Below are positions 45,874 through 54,877 of a stretch of 64,000 bases of DNA, in pieces; position 1 is the first letter of the stretch, and every line of letters begins with the position of its first letter. A program made the position numbers and the translations under genes. The DNA comes from Solobacterium sp. Its GTDB lineage: Bacteria; Bacillota_I; Bacilli_A; Erysipelotrichales; Erysipelotrichaceae. The stretch lies in NCBI GenBank assembly GCA_017512725.1, contig JAFWEW010000043.1, positions 1 to 64,000 on the forward strand. Direction: 5' to 3'. The notes beneath the pieces are model-generated. The model ran no database searches, had not been told where the DNA came from, and saw only the letters and a program-made list of their open reading frames with translations.

Positions 45874-46482
45874 TCAGTCATTGGTCTGAACAACAAGCAC
45901 CGAGCCTCGGTGTACATAGATCTCTCCGGTTTCGCCGGTCAGCTCATTAGAAAGACCATACAGGTCTTTTTCATTCAGTACTCTGTGATCCAGCTGATAC
46001 TTGAATCCGTTCAGACTGATCTCGCATTCATTCCCTGCAAACAGAGAGATGTACTGATACCCGTTCTTCTGAATGCGGTGGCTCCCTTCTCCAAGCGCCA
46101 CGGCACAGTTCCTCTCATTCATCAGAACAACCCGGTCCGGATATTTGTAGCACAGACGGATGTTTACGATCTCATGGTCCAGCCGGCCGCCGGTAGCGCC
46201 GACGATATAGATCATCCGGTAGCCCCGCCGGACTGCTTCATCAACCGCCGCTTCACTGTCGCTGTGGTCCTTGACGGGATTCAGTTCGATCACCTCATCG
46301 CTGTACAGTTCGATCCAGCTTCGATCGTTTTCCGAGACCGAATCAAAGTCTCCGATGGAAAATGCCATGGGAAGCTTTTTCTTTGCAAGAAACAGTGCGC
46401 CTTTATCCGCACCGATATAATCCACGTCTTTGATCTCCGGCACGCTGTCCGCAAGTTTCAGAAAGATCACACAGTCACGCAA
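45874..46482 (-). CDS. thiN: Thiamine pyrophosphokinase
   Basis: The 202-aa enzyme transfers pyrophosphate from ATP to thiamine. The N-terminal catalytic domain has DYIGADKGALFL, FSIGDFDSV and the DHSDSEAAVD motif, followed by GATGGRLDHEIVN. The start is a TTG at 46482, eight bases inside rpe, so translation is probably coupled. It closes the rsgA-rpe-thiN string typical of Firmicutes. Confidence 0.94.
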   Translation of the reverse strand: MRDCVIFLKLADSVPEIKDVDYIGADKGALFLAKKKLPMAFSIGDFDSVSENDRSWIELYSDEVIELNPVKDHSDSEAAVDEAVRRGYRMIYIVGATGGRLDHEIVNIRLCYKYPDRVVLMNERNCAVALGEGSHRIQKNGYQYISLFAGNECEISLNGFKYQLDHRVLNEKDLYGLSNELTGETGEIYVHRGSVLVVQTND

Positions 46483-47128
46483 GCGACATCACCGCCTCTT
46501 TGATGTTCCCGCCAAAGATATAGGAACCTGCCACCAGTACATCCGCACCGGCTTCTTTTACAAGTTTTCCGGTCGTTCCGTTGATTCCGCCGTCCACTTC
46601 AATATGTGCCTGAATCCCTTCCTCATCCAGCCAGAAACGCAGTGTCCGGATCTTGTCGAGGCTTGCAGGCATGAATTTCTGACCGCCGAACCCCGGTTCA
46701 ACCGACATGATCAGAAAGACATCAAAATCCTTCAGGAATGGTTTCAGCACCGATACATCGGTATCCGGCTTGATGGAAATGCCAACCGATTTTCCCTGGG
46801 AACGGACGATCCCGGAAAGCTGACGGATCGATTCTGCATCCTCCATCACTTCGTAATGGAAGGTATAATTGTCCGCACCGGCGGAAAGAAACTTTTCGGC
46901 AAAAAACAGCGGTTTTTCAATCATGACATGCACATCCAGATATAAATCGCTTGCCTTGCGGAAGCCCTTCAGGATATCCGGTCCGAAGGTCAGATTCGGA
47001 ACGAAGTGTCCGTCCATGACATCAAAATGGAGCCATTCGGCACCGCTTTCGGAAACCTCTTTCAGCTGTTCATTCATCCTTGCGTAATCCAGAGAAAGCA
47101 CCGAGGGTGCGATAATCGTATGGGACAT
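46475..47128 (-). CDS. rpe: Ribulose-phosphate 3-epimerase
   Basis: The 217-aa TIM-barrel enzyme interconverts ribulose 5-phosphate and xylulose 5-phosphate. Metal ligands are visible in LHFDVMDGHFVPN and HIEVDGGI. MSVEPGFGGQ is the phosphate loop. It starts two bases after rsgA. Confidence 0.97.
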   Translation of the reverse strand: MSHTIIAPSVLSLDYARMNEQLKEVSESGAEWLHFDVMDGHFVPNLTFGPDILKGFRKASDLYLDVHVMIEKPLFFAEKFLSAGADNYTFHYEVMEDAESIRQLSGIVRSQGKSVGISIKPDTDVSVLKPFLKDFDVFLIMSVEPGFGGQKFMPASLDKIRTLRFWLDEEGIQAHIEVDGGINGTTGKLVKEAGADVLVAGSYIFGGNIKEAVMSLA

Positions 47129-47130
47129 AC

Positions 47131-47991
47131 TTACCAGCTCTCCTTCCTGTTCCGTACCAGCTTCAGTATATCAAGATAATTCCGGTACCGTGTTTCACTG
47201 ATCAGGCCGGCTTCCAGAGCCTGCTTGACTGCACAGTCCGGTTCGTTTTCGTGAACGCAGTCATTGAAGCGGCATCCGCCGAGATACGGTGCAAAATCAG
47301 GCACCGCCTCACCGACATCCTTAACGCTCATGTGCGAGAAATCCAGAGATGAAAACCCCGGTGTATCCGCCACAAGTCCTTCCGCAACTTCATGAAGCTC
47401 ACTGTGCCGCGTGGTATGTCTGCCCCGGCCCAGTGCCTTGGAGATCTCCTGGGTCTCCAGCTGAAATTCCGGGTTGATCTCATTGAGAAGCGTGCTTTTC
47501 CCTGCACCGCTTTGTCCGGTCAGTACCGTTACCTTATTGGAAAACAGGGATTCCACTTCCCGGTTGAGCGAATCCTTGGCGGTACGGATCACTTTCATCG
47601 GTCCGGCTTCATATTCCCGGATACGGGCCTCGGTTTCTTCCGAAATGCCAAGATCACATTTGGTAACACAGAGTACCGGCAGAATACCGGCATGGGTGAT
47701 CAGAACCGAAAGACGGTCAATGAGCGCCGGCGAAAAATCCGGATCCTTGACCGACATGACAATCAGTGCCTGATCTACATTGGCACAGGCCGGCCGGATC
47801 AGACAGTTCCGTCTCGGCTGAATTTTCTGGATCCCCCATACATCGTTGAGCATCTGTACATCGACAATATCACCGACGACAGGAGACTGTTTCTGGCGCA
47901 GTTTTCCCATCGCAACCGCTGGCGCACGGCTGCCGTCATCAAACTGCACCGTATAATCCTTCGATACGATACGAACGATTCTAGCCCTCAT
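47131..47991 (-). CDS. rsgA: Ribosome small-subunit-dependent GTPase RsgA
   Basis: RsgA checks late 30S maturation. The 286-aa protein has an N-terminal OB fold, a circularly permuted GTPase domain (VTKCDLG, then GQSGAGKSTLLN, then DTPGFSS) and a C-terminal zinc site (CRFNDCVHENEPDC). It follows prkC by 12 bp; RsgA is a known target of PrkC-type kinases in Bacillus. Confidence 0.96.
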   Translation of the reverse strand: MRARIVRIVSKDYTVQFDDGSRAPAVAMGKLRQKQSPVVGDIVDVQMLNDVWGIQKIQPRRNCLIRPACANVDQALIVMSVKDPDFSPALIDRLSVLITHAGILPVLCVTKCDLGISEETEARIREYEAGPMKVIRTAKDSLNREVESLFSNKVTVLTGQSGAGKSTLLNEINPEFQLETQEISKALGRGRHTTRHSELHEVAEGLVADTPGFSSLDFSHMSVKDVGEAVPDFAPYLGGCRFNDCVHENEPDCAVKQALEAGLISETRYRNYLDILKLVRNRKESW

Positions 47992-48003
47992 TTCCCGCTC
48001 CGA

Positions 48004-49959
48004 TCAGTAATAATAAAGGACCACATAGTTTTCTTCTTTCTGGGTATATTCACTTCCGGCATCCGGATCACTCCGGATCACGATACCGGTATTGAGACTT
48101 GCAATTTCTTCATCAGAGAGATCCGTGGTATCCAGTGTTGAAGAGAATACTTCAACGCCCATTGCCTCAAGGATCGAGGCAGCATCTTCCACCGGCATTC
48201 CGATGATCTCCGGCGGAATCTTGATCGTCGGATAACTTGCATAGACAAGTACGATCTCACTGACATTGTTCGGGTTGAACATGGTTTCCGGCTCAAGCAG
48301 TTCCTGACGGATGATGTTTCCGGCCGGAACCGTTTCACTCGCTTCTTCTTTGGTTGTGACCTTGAGATAACTGTACTGGGAAAGTTCCCGGATAACATCC
48401 GACACCTTTCTGCCGGCGTAGTTTGGAACTTTTACACCGATTCCGGAAGAAACAACTACGCTGATCCGGGTGCCCTTTTCCACTTCTTCTCCGACATTGG
48501 GTTCACACGAAATGATCTGACCCTTGTCAACATTTTCGGTCAGGGTGTATTCAACATTGGAAGTATCCAGCACAAGACTGTTGTCGGTGCATAATGCCTT
48601 GGCATCCGTCAATGTCTTTCCGAGAATCTCCGGTACGACTACCGTTTTCGGAGACGGGTTCACAATTCCGGAAGCACGCAGACCAAAGTACAGACCGCTT
48701 ACCGCCAGCAGAACCAGCAGTACGATCAGAACAGCCTGCAGTGCCCGGTTGCCCTTCGGCTTGCGCTGAACGGCAGCTGCAGCTCTTCTTTCCTCTTCAT
48801 AGTCCGGATACTTCGGTTCCGGTTCTTTCTGAGTCGAATCGAAAAAGATACTGTTGCTGTTTGCGAGTTCGGGATCCACCTTCTTCATCCGCCCGGCTTC
48901 TTTCACCCGCTGTACTTCCCGGACACGGCGCGGATCTTTTGCCGGTTCCTTTTCCTTCCGGCGTCCGTTTTCCTGATAAAACTGCTTGCGCTGCTGATTC
49001 TTTGCCGGTTCTTTGGTTTCCGTACGGGGTGTATTCTGCTGCGTCTGAACCTGGGCGTGGGCCTGGGTCTGCCCCATTCTCCGATCGTAATTCAGAAGCC
49101 GCTGATTATAATCCAGATCTATTTTGCGTTCTGAGCGACGGTTCGGTCTCAGGCAGGTGCGAAGATCTTCAAGCATTTCATTGCAGGAACCGTAACGCAG
49201 CTCGGGGTTCTTTGCCGTCGCACGGATCACAATGTTTTCTACCGGCTGCGGGATCTCGGGATTGATCGAGCGCACATCAGGGATCGGGTTGTGCATCTGC
49301 ATCAGCGCAACCTGAACCGCCTGTTCCGCTTTGAACGGCACATCGCCGGTCAGCATTTCAAACAGGACGATGCCCAGTGCATAGATATCGGACTGCGGTG
49401 TCGCAGGTTCTCCCTTGGCAAGTTCCGGTGCCAGGTAATGAACCGAGCCCATGACGTTGTTGGCCTGGGTCAGCTGCATCGATCCTTTTGCCAGAGCAAT
49501 GCCAAAGTCGAGCATCTTGATCGATCCATCCGACTTGACGATGACATTCTGCGGCTTGATATCCCGGTGAATGATGCCGCGCCGGTGCGCTTCTGCCGTA
49601 GCAGCCGTAAGCTGCTTCATGATGTCGATTGCTTCTTCCGTCAGCAGTGCGCCTCTTTGCTGGATCACTTTCTTAAGCGGTTTGCCGGAAACATATTCCA
49701 TGACGATGAAGTGATGTCCCTTGTATTCACCGACATCGTAGATTTCAACGATATTGGGATGCGCAAGCGCAGTGGCAGCCTGTGCCTCCCGTTCAAAACG
49801 CAGTACGGATACCGCATCCGTACACAGTTCACTGCGCAGGATCTTAATGGCAACCTGACGGTTCAGGATCGTATCGACCGCAAGGAAAACATCCGCCATG
49901 CCGCCCTGACCGATATGCTGGAATACCTCGTAACGATTTGCGATGAGATTACTTGCCAT
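48004..49959 (-). CDS. prkC: PASTA-domain Ser/Thr protein kinase (PrkC/Stk type)
   Basis: The 651-aa membrane kinase has a cytosolic kinase domain (IGQGGMADVFLA P-loop, VAIKILR lysine, HRDIKPQN catalytic loop, DFG), a long basic/glutamine-rich juxtamembrane segment, one membrane helix (VLIVLLVLLAVSGLYF) and three extracellular PASTA repeats that sense peptidoglycan fragments. I chose the ATG at 49959 because the one three codons upstream is too close to GGAG. It overlaps prpC by 11 bp. Confidence 0.95.
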   Translation of the reverse strand: MASNLIANRYEVFQHIGQGGMADVFLAVDTILNRQVAIKILRSELCTDAVSVLRFEREAQAATALAHPNIVEIYDVGEYKGHHFIVMEYVSGKPLKKVIQQRGALLTEEAIDIMKQLTAATAEAHRRGIIHRDIKPQNVIVKSDGSIKMLDFGIALAKGSMQLTQANNVMGSVHYLAPELAKGEPATPQSDIYALGIVLFEMLTGDVPFKAEQAVQVALMQMHNPIPDVRSINPEIPQPVENIVIRATAKNPELRYGSCNEMLEDLRTCLRPNRRSERKIDLDYNQRLLNYDRRMGQTQAHAQVQTQQNTPRTETKEPAKNQQRKQFYQENGRRKEKEPAKDPRRVREVQRVKEAGRMKKVDPELANSNSIFFDSTQKEPEPKYPDYEEERRAAAAVQRKPKGNRALQAVLIVLLVLLAVSGLYFGLRASGIVNPSPKTVVVPEILGKTLTDAKALCTDNSLVLDTSNVEYTLTENVDKGQIISCEPNVGEEVEKGTRISVVVSSGIGVKVPNYAGRKVSDVIRELSQYSYLKVTTKEEASETVPAGNIIRQELLEPETMFNPNNVSEIVLVYASYPTIKIPPEIIGMPVEDAASILEAMGVEVFSSTLDTTDLSDEEIASLNTGIVIRSDPDAGSEYTQKEENYVVLYYY

Positions 49960-50704
49960 GGGTCTCATCTCCTTCCAGGTCGATCAGAATCGCCGTGATG
50001 TTGTCAAAGCCGCCTGCCTTCATTGCCGCAGCGTATAAACGGCGCACGCGTACCGCAGGATCCATCATCCGGTTCAGTACGATGGAGCGGATCTCTTCTT
50101 CCTCCACATAACCATGCAGACCATCGGAACAGATCAGAAATCCGTTCACTTCCCCGTCATAGCGTTCAACATCAAAGCGGGATTTTTCCCAGACGCCAAG
50201 CGCATTGGTCAGAACATTTTTCCGCGGATAATTTCTCGCTTCCTCCGGCGTCAGTTCGCCATGCCGCAGCATATCGTTGACCAGGGTATGGTCCGTTGTC
50301 AAAAGCTGCATTGTTCCATCCGCATAGTAGGCATAGGTGCGGCTGTCACCGACATTGATGACAAACCGTCCGGCTGATGTCAGCATCACGCCGGTCAGCG
50401 TCGTCCCCATTCCCTTGAGTTCCGGTGTTCTCTGGCCGGTCTGAAAAATCTCCCCGTTGGCTGCAGGGATCTCAATATCCAGCCACCGGCGCACCATCGC
50501 TTCATTCTCAAACCCCTCGTTCATGGCAAACGCCATGGAGAAATGGGTTACCGCAAGCCGGCTTGCGATATCGCCGCCCTTTCCGCCGCCGATGCCATCG
50601 CATACCACAGCGAAAACATCTCCCGCACGATTGGAGGCGATGCAGTAATTATCCTGATTTGTCTTCCGCATTTTGCCGCGGTCCGTCAAACCGAAATACT
50701 TCAT
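49949..50704 (-). CDS. prpC: PP2C-type Ser/Thr phosphatase (PrpC/Stp)
   Basis: The 251-aa phosphatase reverses PrkC phosphorylation. It has the metal motifs of the PP2C family: GKMRKTNQDNY, VCDGIGGGKGGDIAS, and LICSDGLHGYV. It starts with a four-base overlap to rlmN. Confidence 0.95.
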   Translation of the reverse strand: MKYFGLTDRGKMRKTNQDNYCIASNRAGDVFAVVCDGIGGGKGGDIASRLAVTHFSMAFAMNEGFENEAMVRRWLDIEIPAANGEIFQTGQRTPELKGMGTTLTGVMLTSAGRFVINVGDSRTYAYYADGTMQLLTTDHTLVNDMLRHGELTPEEARNYPRKNVLTNALGVWEKSRFDVERYDGEVNGFLICSDGLHGYVEEEEIRSIVLNRMMDPAVRVRRLYAAAMKAGGFDNITAILIDLEGDETHGK

Positions 50705-51741
50705 TCCTTATTCCTTTCATGACGGGCGCGAAGCTGTCCGCAGGCCGCATCGATATCATCGCCGTGCCTGCTCCGCAGCGTAGCCTTGACTCCGTTTTTC
50801 ATGATCACATCATAAAAGTGAAGTGCTCTGCGCTCGTCGGTGGTCTTATATCCGTTCTCATCTACTTCATTGTAGGGAATCAGATTTACATAAGCGTTCA
50901 TGCCGCGGATGAGATCCGCAAGCTGTTTTGCGTCGTCGTCCGAATCATTGACCCCTTTGAGGAGAATGTATTCAAAAGTCAGACGGCGGTGATTGTCTTC
51001 ACTGTAGGTTTTCAGTGCCTTCATCAGCTCATCGAGCGGATAGGCTTTGTCGACCGGCATCAGGGACCGGCGCAGTTCATCATTCGGCGCATGAAGCGAG
51101 ACCGCAAGGTTGTACTGATAATGCCCCTGTGCGAACTCATAGATGCGCGGAACAATGCCGCAGGTACTGATCGTGATATGGCGGGCACCGATGGAAAGCC
51201 CGTGGTCGCTGTTCACGACCGCGCAGAAATCCATCACATTCTCATAATTGTCGAACGGTTCTCCCGTTCCCATAACGACGATATTGTCCACCCGTTCCCC
51301 CTGTGCATCGAGTTCCTTCTGGATGTACATGATCTGTCCGACCAGCTCCCCTGCCGTCAGGTCCCGCTGTTTTTTCAACAAACCGGACGCACAGAAAGAA
51401 CAGGCCATGTTGCAGCCGACCTGGGAAGACACGCAGACGCTCTTGCCAAAATTAAAATGCATCAGAACGGTCTCAATGGTAGCCCCGTCCTCAAGTTCAA
51501 ACAGATATTTGGCTGTACGGTCCCTGGCAACCTGTTTATCCAGCAGCTTCACAGGCATCAGCTGATATTCCTGTGACAGTTTTCCGATCAGAGCTGCCGG
51601 CAGATCACTCATTTCTTCAAACGATTCCGCCCGTTTCCGGTAAAGCCAGTTATATAGCTGTTTTGCACGGTATGGTTTCTGCCCGTGCGCTTTCAGCATT
51701 TCTTCCATTGCAGAAAGTGGAAGATCGTAGATTGTCTGCAT
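50701..51741 (-). CDS. rlmN: 23S rRNA A2503 / tRNA A37 C2-methyltransferase RlmN
   Basis: The 346-aa radical SAM enzyme has the cluster motif CNMACSFCASG and the C-terminal catalytic cysteine region (RSRHGDDIDAACGQL). VMGTGEPFDNY is the SAM-binding loop. The A2503 methyl group it makes can affect antibiotic binding in the peptidyl transferase centre. Its mRNA appears leaderless (see 51742-51757). Confidence 0.97.
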   Translation of the reverse strand: MQTIYDLPLSAMEEMLKAHGQKPYRAKQLYNWLYRKRAESFEEMSDLPAALIGKLSQEYQLMPVKLLDKQVARDRTAKYLFELEDGATIETVLMHFNFGKSVCVSSQVGCNMACSFCASGLLKKQRDLTAGELVGQIMYIQKELDAQGERVDNIVVMGTGEPFDNYENVMDFCAVVNSDHGLSIGARHITISTCGIVPRIYEFAQGHYQYNLAVSLHAPNDELRRSLMPVDKAYPLDELMKALKTYSEDNHRRLTFEYILLKGVNDSDDDAKQLADLIRGMNAYVNLIPYNEVDENGYKTTDERRALHFYDVIMKNGVKATLRSRHGDDIDAACGQLRARHERNKE

Positions 51742-51757
51742 GACAAATATAATACCA
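51742..51757 (-). promoter_or_regulatory. Extended -10 promoter of rlmN, leaderless
   Basis: TGGTATTAT (51757-51749) ends seven bases before the rlmN ATG. No Shine-Dalgarno is possible in the gap. Confidence 0.6.
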
Positions 51758-51815
51758 TATAAAAAGTAGTTTTATAGATTATAAAAAGAGCTGCCGCAGA
51801 CAGAGAGGAATCCGG

Positions 51816-51944
51816 ATGAAACCCCGGCTGAAACCTTCCCTGAAACAGCCGGGAAATACCGCTTCCGGCAGGACAGAAAAACGACAGGAACACCAGCCGG
51901 ACATCGGACATGAAATTGGAAATCCGGCCGCATACCATGGATAA
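51816..51944 (+). CDS. Candidate leader ORF upstream of the ABC-F gene
   Basis: A 42-codon ORF (starting MKPRLKPSLKQPGN) has a good ribosome binding site (AGAGAGGA, six bases before the ATG). CCCGGCTG (51823-51830) and CAGCCGGG (51846-51853) inside it form a perfect 8-bp stem. The peptide is polar and Pro/Lys/Arg-rich, unlike a folded protein. It ends 48 bp before the ABC-F ATG. ABC-F resistance genes are often controlled by such leader ORFs through ribosome stalling; that link is inference. Confidence 0.45.
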   Translation: MKPRLKPSLKQPGNTASGRTEKRQEHQPDIGHEIGNPAAYHG

Positions 51945-51992
51945 TAAAGGCATTGGAACCGTGTGAACGGTCCATCAAAGAGAAATCCAGAA

Positions 51993-53510
51993 ATGATACT
52001 TCAGGCAGAAAATCTCAGCATTTATCTGAACCAGGATGACCGGCTTCTGATCAGCGGGTTTTCCTTTTCACTTGGGAAAAAAGACAAAGCCGCCGTGATC
52101 GGAGAAGAAGGAAACGGAAAATCAACGCTTCTGAAGGTCCTGTATAACCCGGAAGAAACAGAAGACTATGTTCATTTCACCGGCAGGATCATCCGTAAAG
52201 GAAAACTGGCCTATCTGCCGCAGTTTATGGAAGAAACCGAACAGGCAATGGGTGTTTCCGAATACCTTTCGGATACGGCACTGTATGAGCAGTATGACCT
52301 CATCCGCAGCCTTGGCCTGGAATATGACCTGCTGGATTCCCACCGGAAGATCGCTTCGCTGTCCGGCGGAGAAAAGATCAAACTCCAGCTTCTGAAACTG
52401 CTGGCAGGAAAACCGGACGCACTGCTGCTGGATGAACCGTCGAATGATCTGGATATCGATACGCTGGTGTTTATTGAAACCTTCATCCGGGAGTGTTCCG
52501 TCCCGGTCCTGTTTATTTCACATGATGAAACACTGATCTCCGCCTGCGCCAATGTGATTATTCATATCGAACAGCTGATCCGCAAAACAAAGAGTTCCAT
52601 CACGGTATCCCGGCTTTCTTATGAGGAATACCTGAAGTACCGGAACCTGCAGTTTGACCGGCAGAAAGAAATCGCCCTCAAGGAGCGGAGTGAATACAAA
52701 AAGAAACGGGAACGGCTCCAGCAGCTGTATGAGAAGGCAAGGCACAATACGAGCTGGAGGAACCCGGACGGCATCCCCTCAACCGACGGACATGCAAGAA
52801 AAAGCATGCAGGCGATCATCGTGAAAGGAAAACGGTTCGAACGGGAAAAAGAAGACTTTACCGAAATCCCGGACCGGGAGACCGGTATCATCACCCGGTT
52901 TGACAGCACTGTCGTGATCCCTTCCCAGAAGCGGATCCTCGATCTGAACCTTCCGGAACTGGCTGCTGGAGGAAATGTACTGGCAAGGAATCTCTCCCTT
53001 TCTGTCGTCGGACCTCAGCATATCTGTATCATCGGGAAAAACGGCGCCGGGAAATCCACCCTGCTCCGGATAATCTGGGAAACGCTGAAAGACCGTACCG
53101 ACATCACACCTGCCTATATGCCGCAGGATTACCGGGAAGTGCTCGATTACGACAAGACGCCGGCGGAATTCCTGATGGATTCCTATGACAAAGAAACGTA
53201 TACCAGAGCAATGTCCTTCATGGGCACCATGAAGTTCACACGGGAAGAAATGGCCCATAAGATCGGAGATCTGAGCGGCGGACAGCGGGCAAAAATCATC
53301 TTTCTCGGAATGGTGCTGAAAAAGGCAGATGTATTAGTTCTCGATGAACCCACCCGAAACTTTTCTCCGCTTTCCGCTCCGGTGATCCGGAACGCGCTTT
53401 CGGAATTCGGCGGCACCATCATCAGTGTGTCACACGACCGGAAGTATCTGGATGAAACGGCAGATGTTATCTATGAACTGACGGAAAACGGTCTGAGTGC
53501 CGTCTGGTAA
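51993..53510 (+). CDS. ABC-F family ATPase, possible ribosome-protection (antibiotic resistance) type
   Basis: The 505-aa protein has two ABC domains and no membrane segment. Domain 1 has EEGNGKSTLL, LSGGEKIKLQLLKLL and LLLDEPSNDLD; domain 2 has GKNGAGKSTLL, LSGGQRAKI and VLDEPTRNFSPLS. The linker is charged and helical (residues about 210-270), as expected for a domain that reaches into the ribosomal E site. The second Walker B variant DEPTRNFSPLS resembles some ABC-F resistance proteins. I chose the ATG at 51993 (MILQAENLSIYL); a GTG at 51963 is an alternative. It is inserted between rlmN and pta. Confidence 0.85.
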   Translation: MILQAENLSIYLNQDDRLLISGFSFSLGKKDKAAVIGEEGNGKSTLLKVLYNPEETEDYVHFTGRIIRKGKLAYLPQFMEETEQAMGVSEYLSDTALYEQYDLIRSLGLEYDLLDSHRKIASLSGGEKIKLQLLKLLAGKPDALLLDEPSNDLDIDTLVFIETFIRECSVPVLFISHDETLISACANVIIHIEQLIRKTKSSITVSRLSYEEYLKYRNLQFDRQKEIALKERSEYKKKRERLQQLYEKARHNTSWRNPDGIPSTDGHARKSMQAIIVKGKRFEREKEDFTEIPDRETGIITRFDSTVVIPSQKRILDLNLPELAAGGNVLARNLSLSVVGPQHICIIGKNGAGKSTLLRIIWETLKDRTDITPAYMPQDYREVLDYDKTPAEFLMDSYDKETYTRAMSFMGTMKFTREEMAHKIGDLSGGQRAKIIFLGMVLKKADVLVLDEPTRNFSPLSAPVIRNALSEFGGTIISVSHDRKYLDETADVIYELTENGLSAVW

Positions 53511-53523
53511 AACTATACCGCTT

Positions 53524-53546
53524 ACGGATGGGGGCCCATCCGTTTT
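53524..53546 (+). terminator. Terminator of the ABC-F gene
   Basis: ACGGATGGG and CCCATCCGT form a 9-bp stem with a short loop, followed by TTTT. Confidence 0.8.
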
Positions 53547-53671
53547 CTGCATGCATGAGCCAGGAACGGCTGTCCGTTCCAGATAAAAACACCACAGTTC
53601 CAGGTATTGGGATGACCCGGTTCTGTGATGTCTGTTTTCAATCGTTGAGCGGTTTTGCCGGCTCGCTGCTG

Positions 53672-53821
53672 TCAGTATTTTTTGATCTTTTTTACCAGAT
53701 CGGTGACTGGTTTCAAAACCTTTTTCCCTTCCTCTTCCCAGCCTTTCTGGGTACGGCGTCCGCAGTACGGGCACTTAAAGGCATACTCCGGAATGGATTT
53801 GCCGCAGCGTCTGCACTCCAT
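53672..53821 (-). CDS. 49-aa zinc-ribbon protein downstream of pta
   Basis: A short ORF starts MECRRCGKSIPEYAFKCPYC and goes on with GRRTQKGWEEEGKK, ending in a Lys-rich tail (LVKKIKKY). The two CxxC pairs form a canonical zinc ribbon. The ATG lies four bases after the pta stop, so it is probably cotranslated; the ribosome binding site is weak. It is too short for most gene callers. It looks like the zinc-ribbon domains fused to many proteins and could bind nucleic acid or protein. Function unknown. Confidence 0.7.
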   Translation of the reverse strand: MECRRCGKSIPEYAFKCPYCGRRTQKGWEEEGKKVLKPVTDLVKKIKKY

Positions 53822-53824
53822 AAC

Positions 53825-54808
53825 TCAGCTCAGTGCAGCAGTGATGATCGCCATGGAGTAGACCTCAAGGGCATTACAGCCGCGGGAGAGGTCATTGATC
53901 TGCGCATTGAGTCCGAGCAGGATCGGGCCGTATGCCTCAAAGTTACCCATGCGCTGTGCGATCTTGTAACCGATATTGCCGGCGTTGATGTCCGGGAAGA
54001 TAAAGGTATTTGCATAACCGGCGACCGGATTGCCCGGGCACTTGGTGCGGGCGACACGCGGAGCGACTGCGGCGTCAAACTGCAGTTCTCCTTCGATCGG
54101 AGTATTCGGATATTTGGCTTTGGCCTTTTCTGCCGCAGAGCGGACCTTTTCCACTTCCTCACCCTTTCCGGAGCCGAGTGTGGAATACGACAGGAAGGCA
54201 ACTTTCGGATCGACTCCGAATACCTTTGCGCATTCGATCGTCTCACCGCAGATCTCGACAAGCTCATCTTCCGACGGCTTGATGTTGATGGCACAGTCTG
54301 CCATGGCAAGCACTTCATTCTCACCAGTCGCAGACGGACGGACGAGAATAAAGCAGCTGCTTACGATCGTATTGCCCGGTTTGGTCTTAATGATCTGAAG
54401 CGCGGGGCGTACGGTATCTGCTGTACTGTAGGTTGCGCCGCCGAGCAGACAGTCCGCAACACCCATTTTTACCAGCATGGTTCCAAAGTAGTTGGCACCG
54501 GCAAGCGTGATCCTTGCCTTTTCCGGTGTCATGCCCTTTGCCTTGCGCAGTTCCACAAATTCATCGACCATTTCTTCAAACCGGTCCCAGTTTTCCGGGT
54601 CAATGATCTCCGCACCGCGGATATTAAACCCTGCTTCTTCTGCCACTTCCTGGATCTGATCCGGATTTCCAAGCAGCACCGGATGCAGGAACGAACTTGC
54701 GAGCAGACGGCTCGCAGCTTCGAGAATTCTCGGGTCTTCCCCTTCTGTGAAGACGATCCGTTTCGGACTCTTCTTCAGTTTCGAAATCATGTCGCCAAAG
54801 CCAAACAT
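53825..54808 (-). CDS. pta: Phosphate acetyltransferase
   Basis: The 327-aa enzyme converts acetyl-CoA and phosphate to acetyl phosphate, the step before ATP formation by acetate kinase. Typical motifs are RIVFTEGEDPRIL at the start, NYFGTMLVKMG and the C-terminal GLNAQINDLSRGC. No acetate kinase gene is in the window. I chose the ATG at 54808; the GTG six codons upstream contains the GTGAGG ribosome binding site. It has its own promoter, separate from rsmB. Confidence 0.96.
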   Translation of the reverse strand: MFGFGDMISKLKKSPKRIVFTEGEDPRILEAASRLLASSFLHPVLLGNPDQIQEVAEEAGFNIRGAEIIDPENWDRFEEMVDEFVELRKAKGMTPEKARITLAGANYFGTMLVKMGVADCLLGGATYSTADTVRPALQIIKTKPGNTIVSSCFILVRPSATGENEVLAMADCAINIKPSEDELVEICGETIECAKVFGVDPKVAFLSYSTLGSGKGEEVEKVRSAAEKAKAKYPNTPIEGELQFDAAVAPRVARTKCPGNPVAGYANTFIFPDINAGNIGYKIAQRMGNFEAYGPILLGLNAQINDLSRGCNALEVYSMAIITAALS

Positions 54809-54834
54809 ATTATTGTTGTACCTCACTTTTTCTT

Positions 54835-54863
54835 ATTATATCGGCAATTGATATCTAAGTTAA
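54835..54863 (-). promoter_or_regulatory. Promoter of pta and the zinc-ribbon gene
   Basis: TTAACT (54863-54858), 17 bp, TATAAT (54840-54835) on the minus strand, in an AT-rich 70-bp gap. Confidence 0.75.
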
Positions 54864-54877
54864 ATAAATTATCGTTT

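Noticed and set aside
46483-47130. TPP riboswitch for thiN
   Set aside because: thiN is internal to an operon and overlaps rpe; there is no leader and no THI-box sequence.
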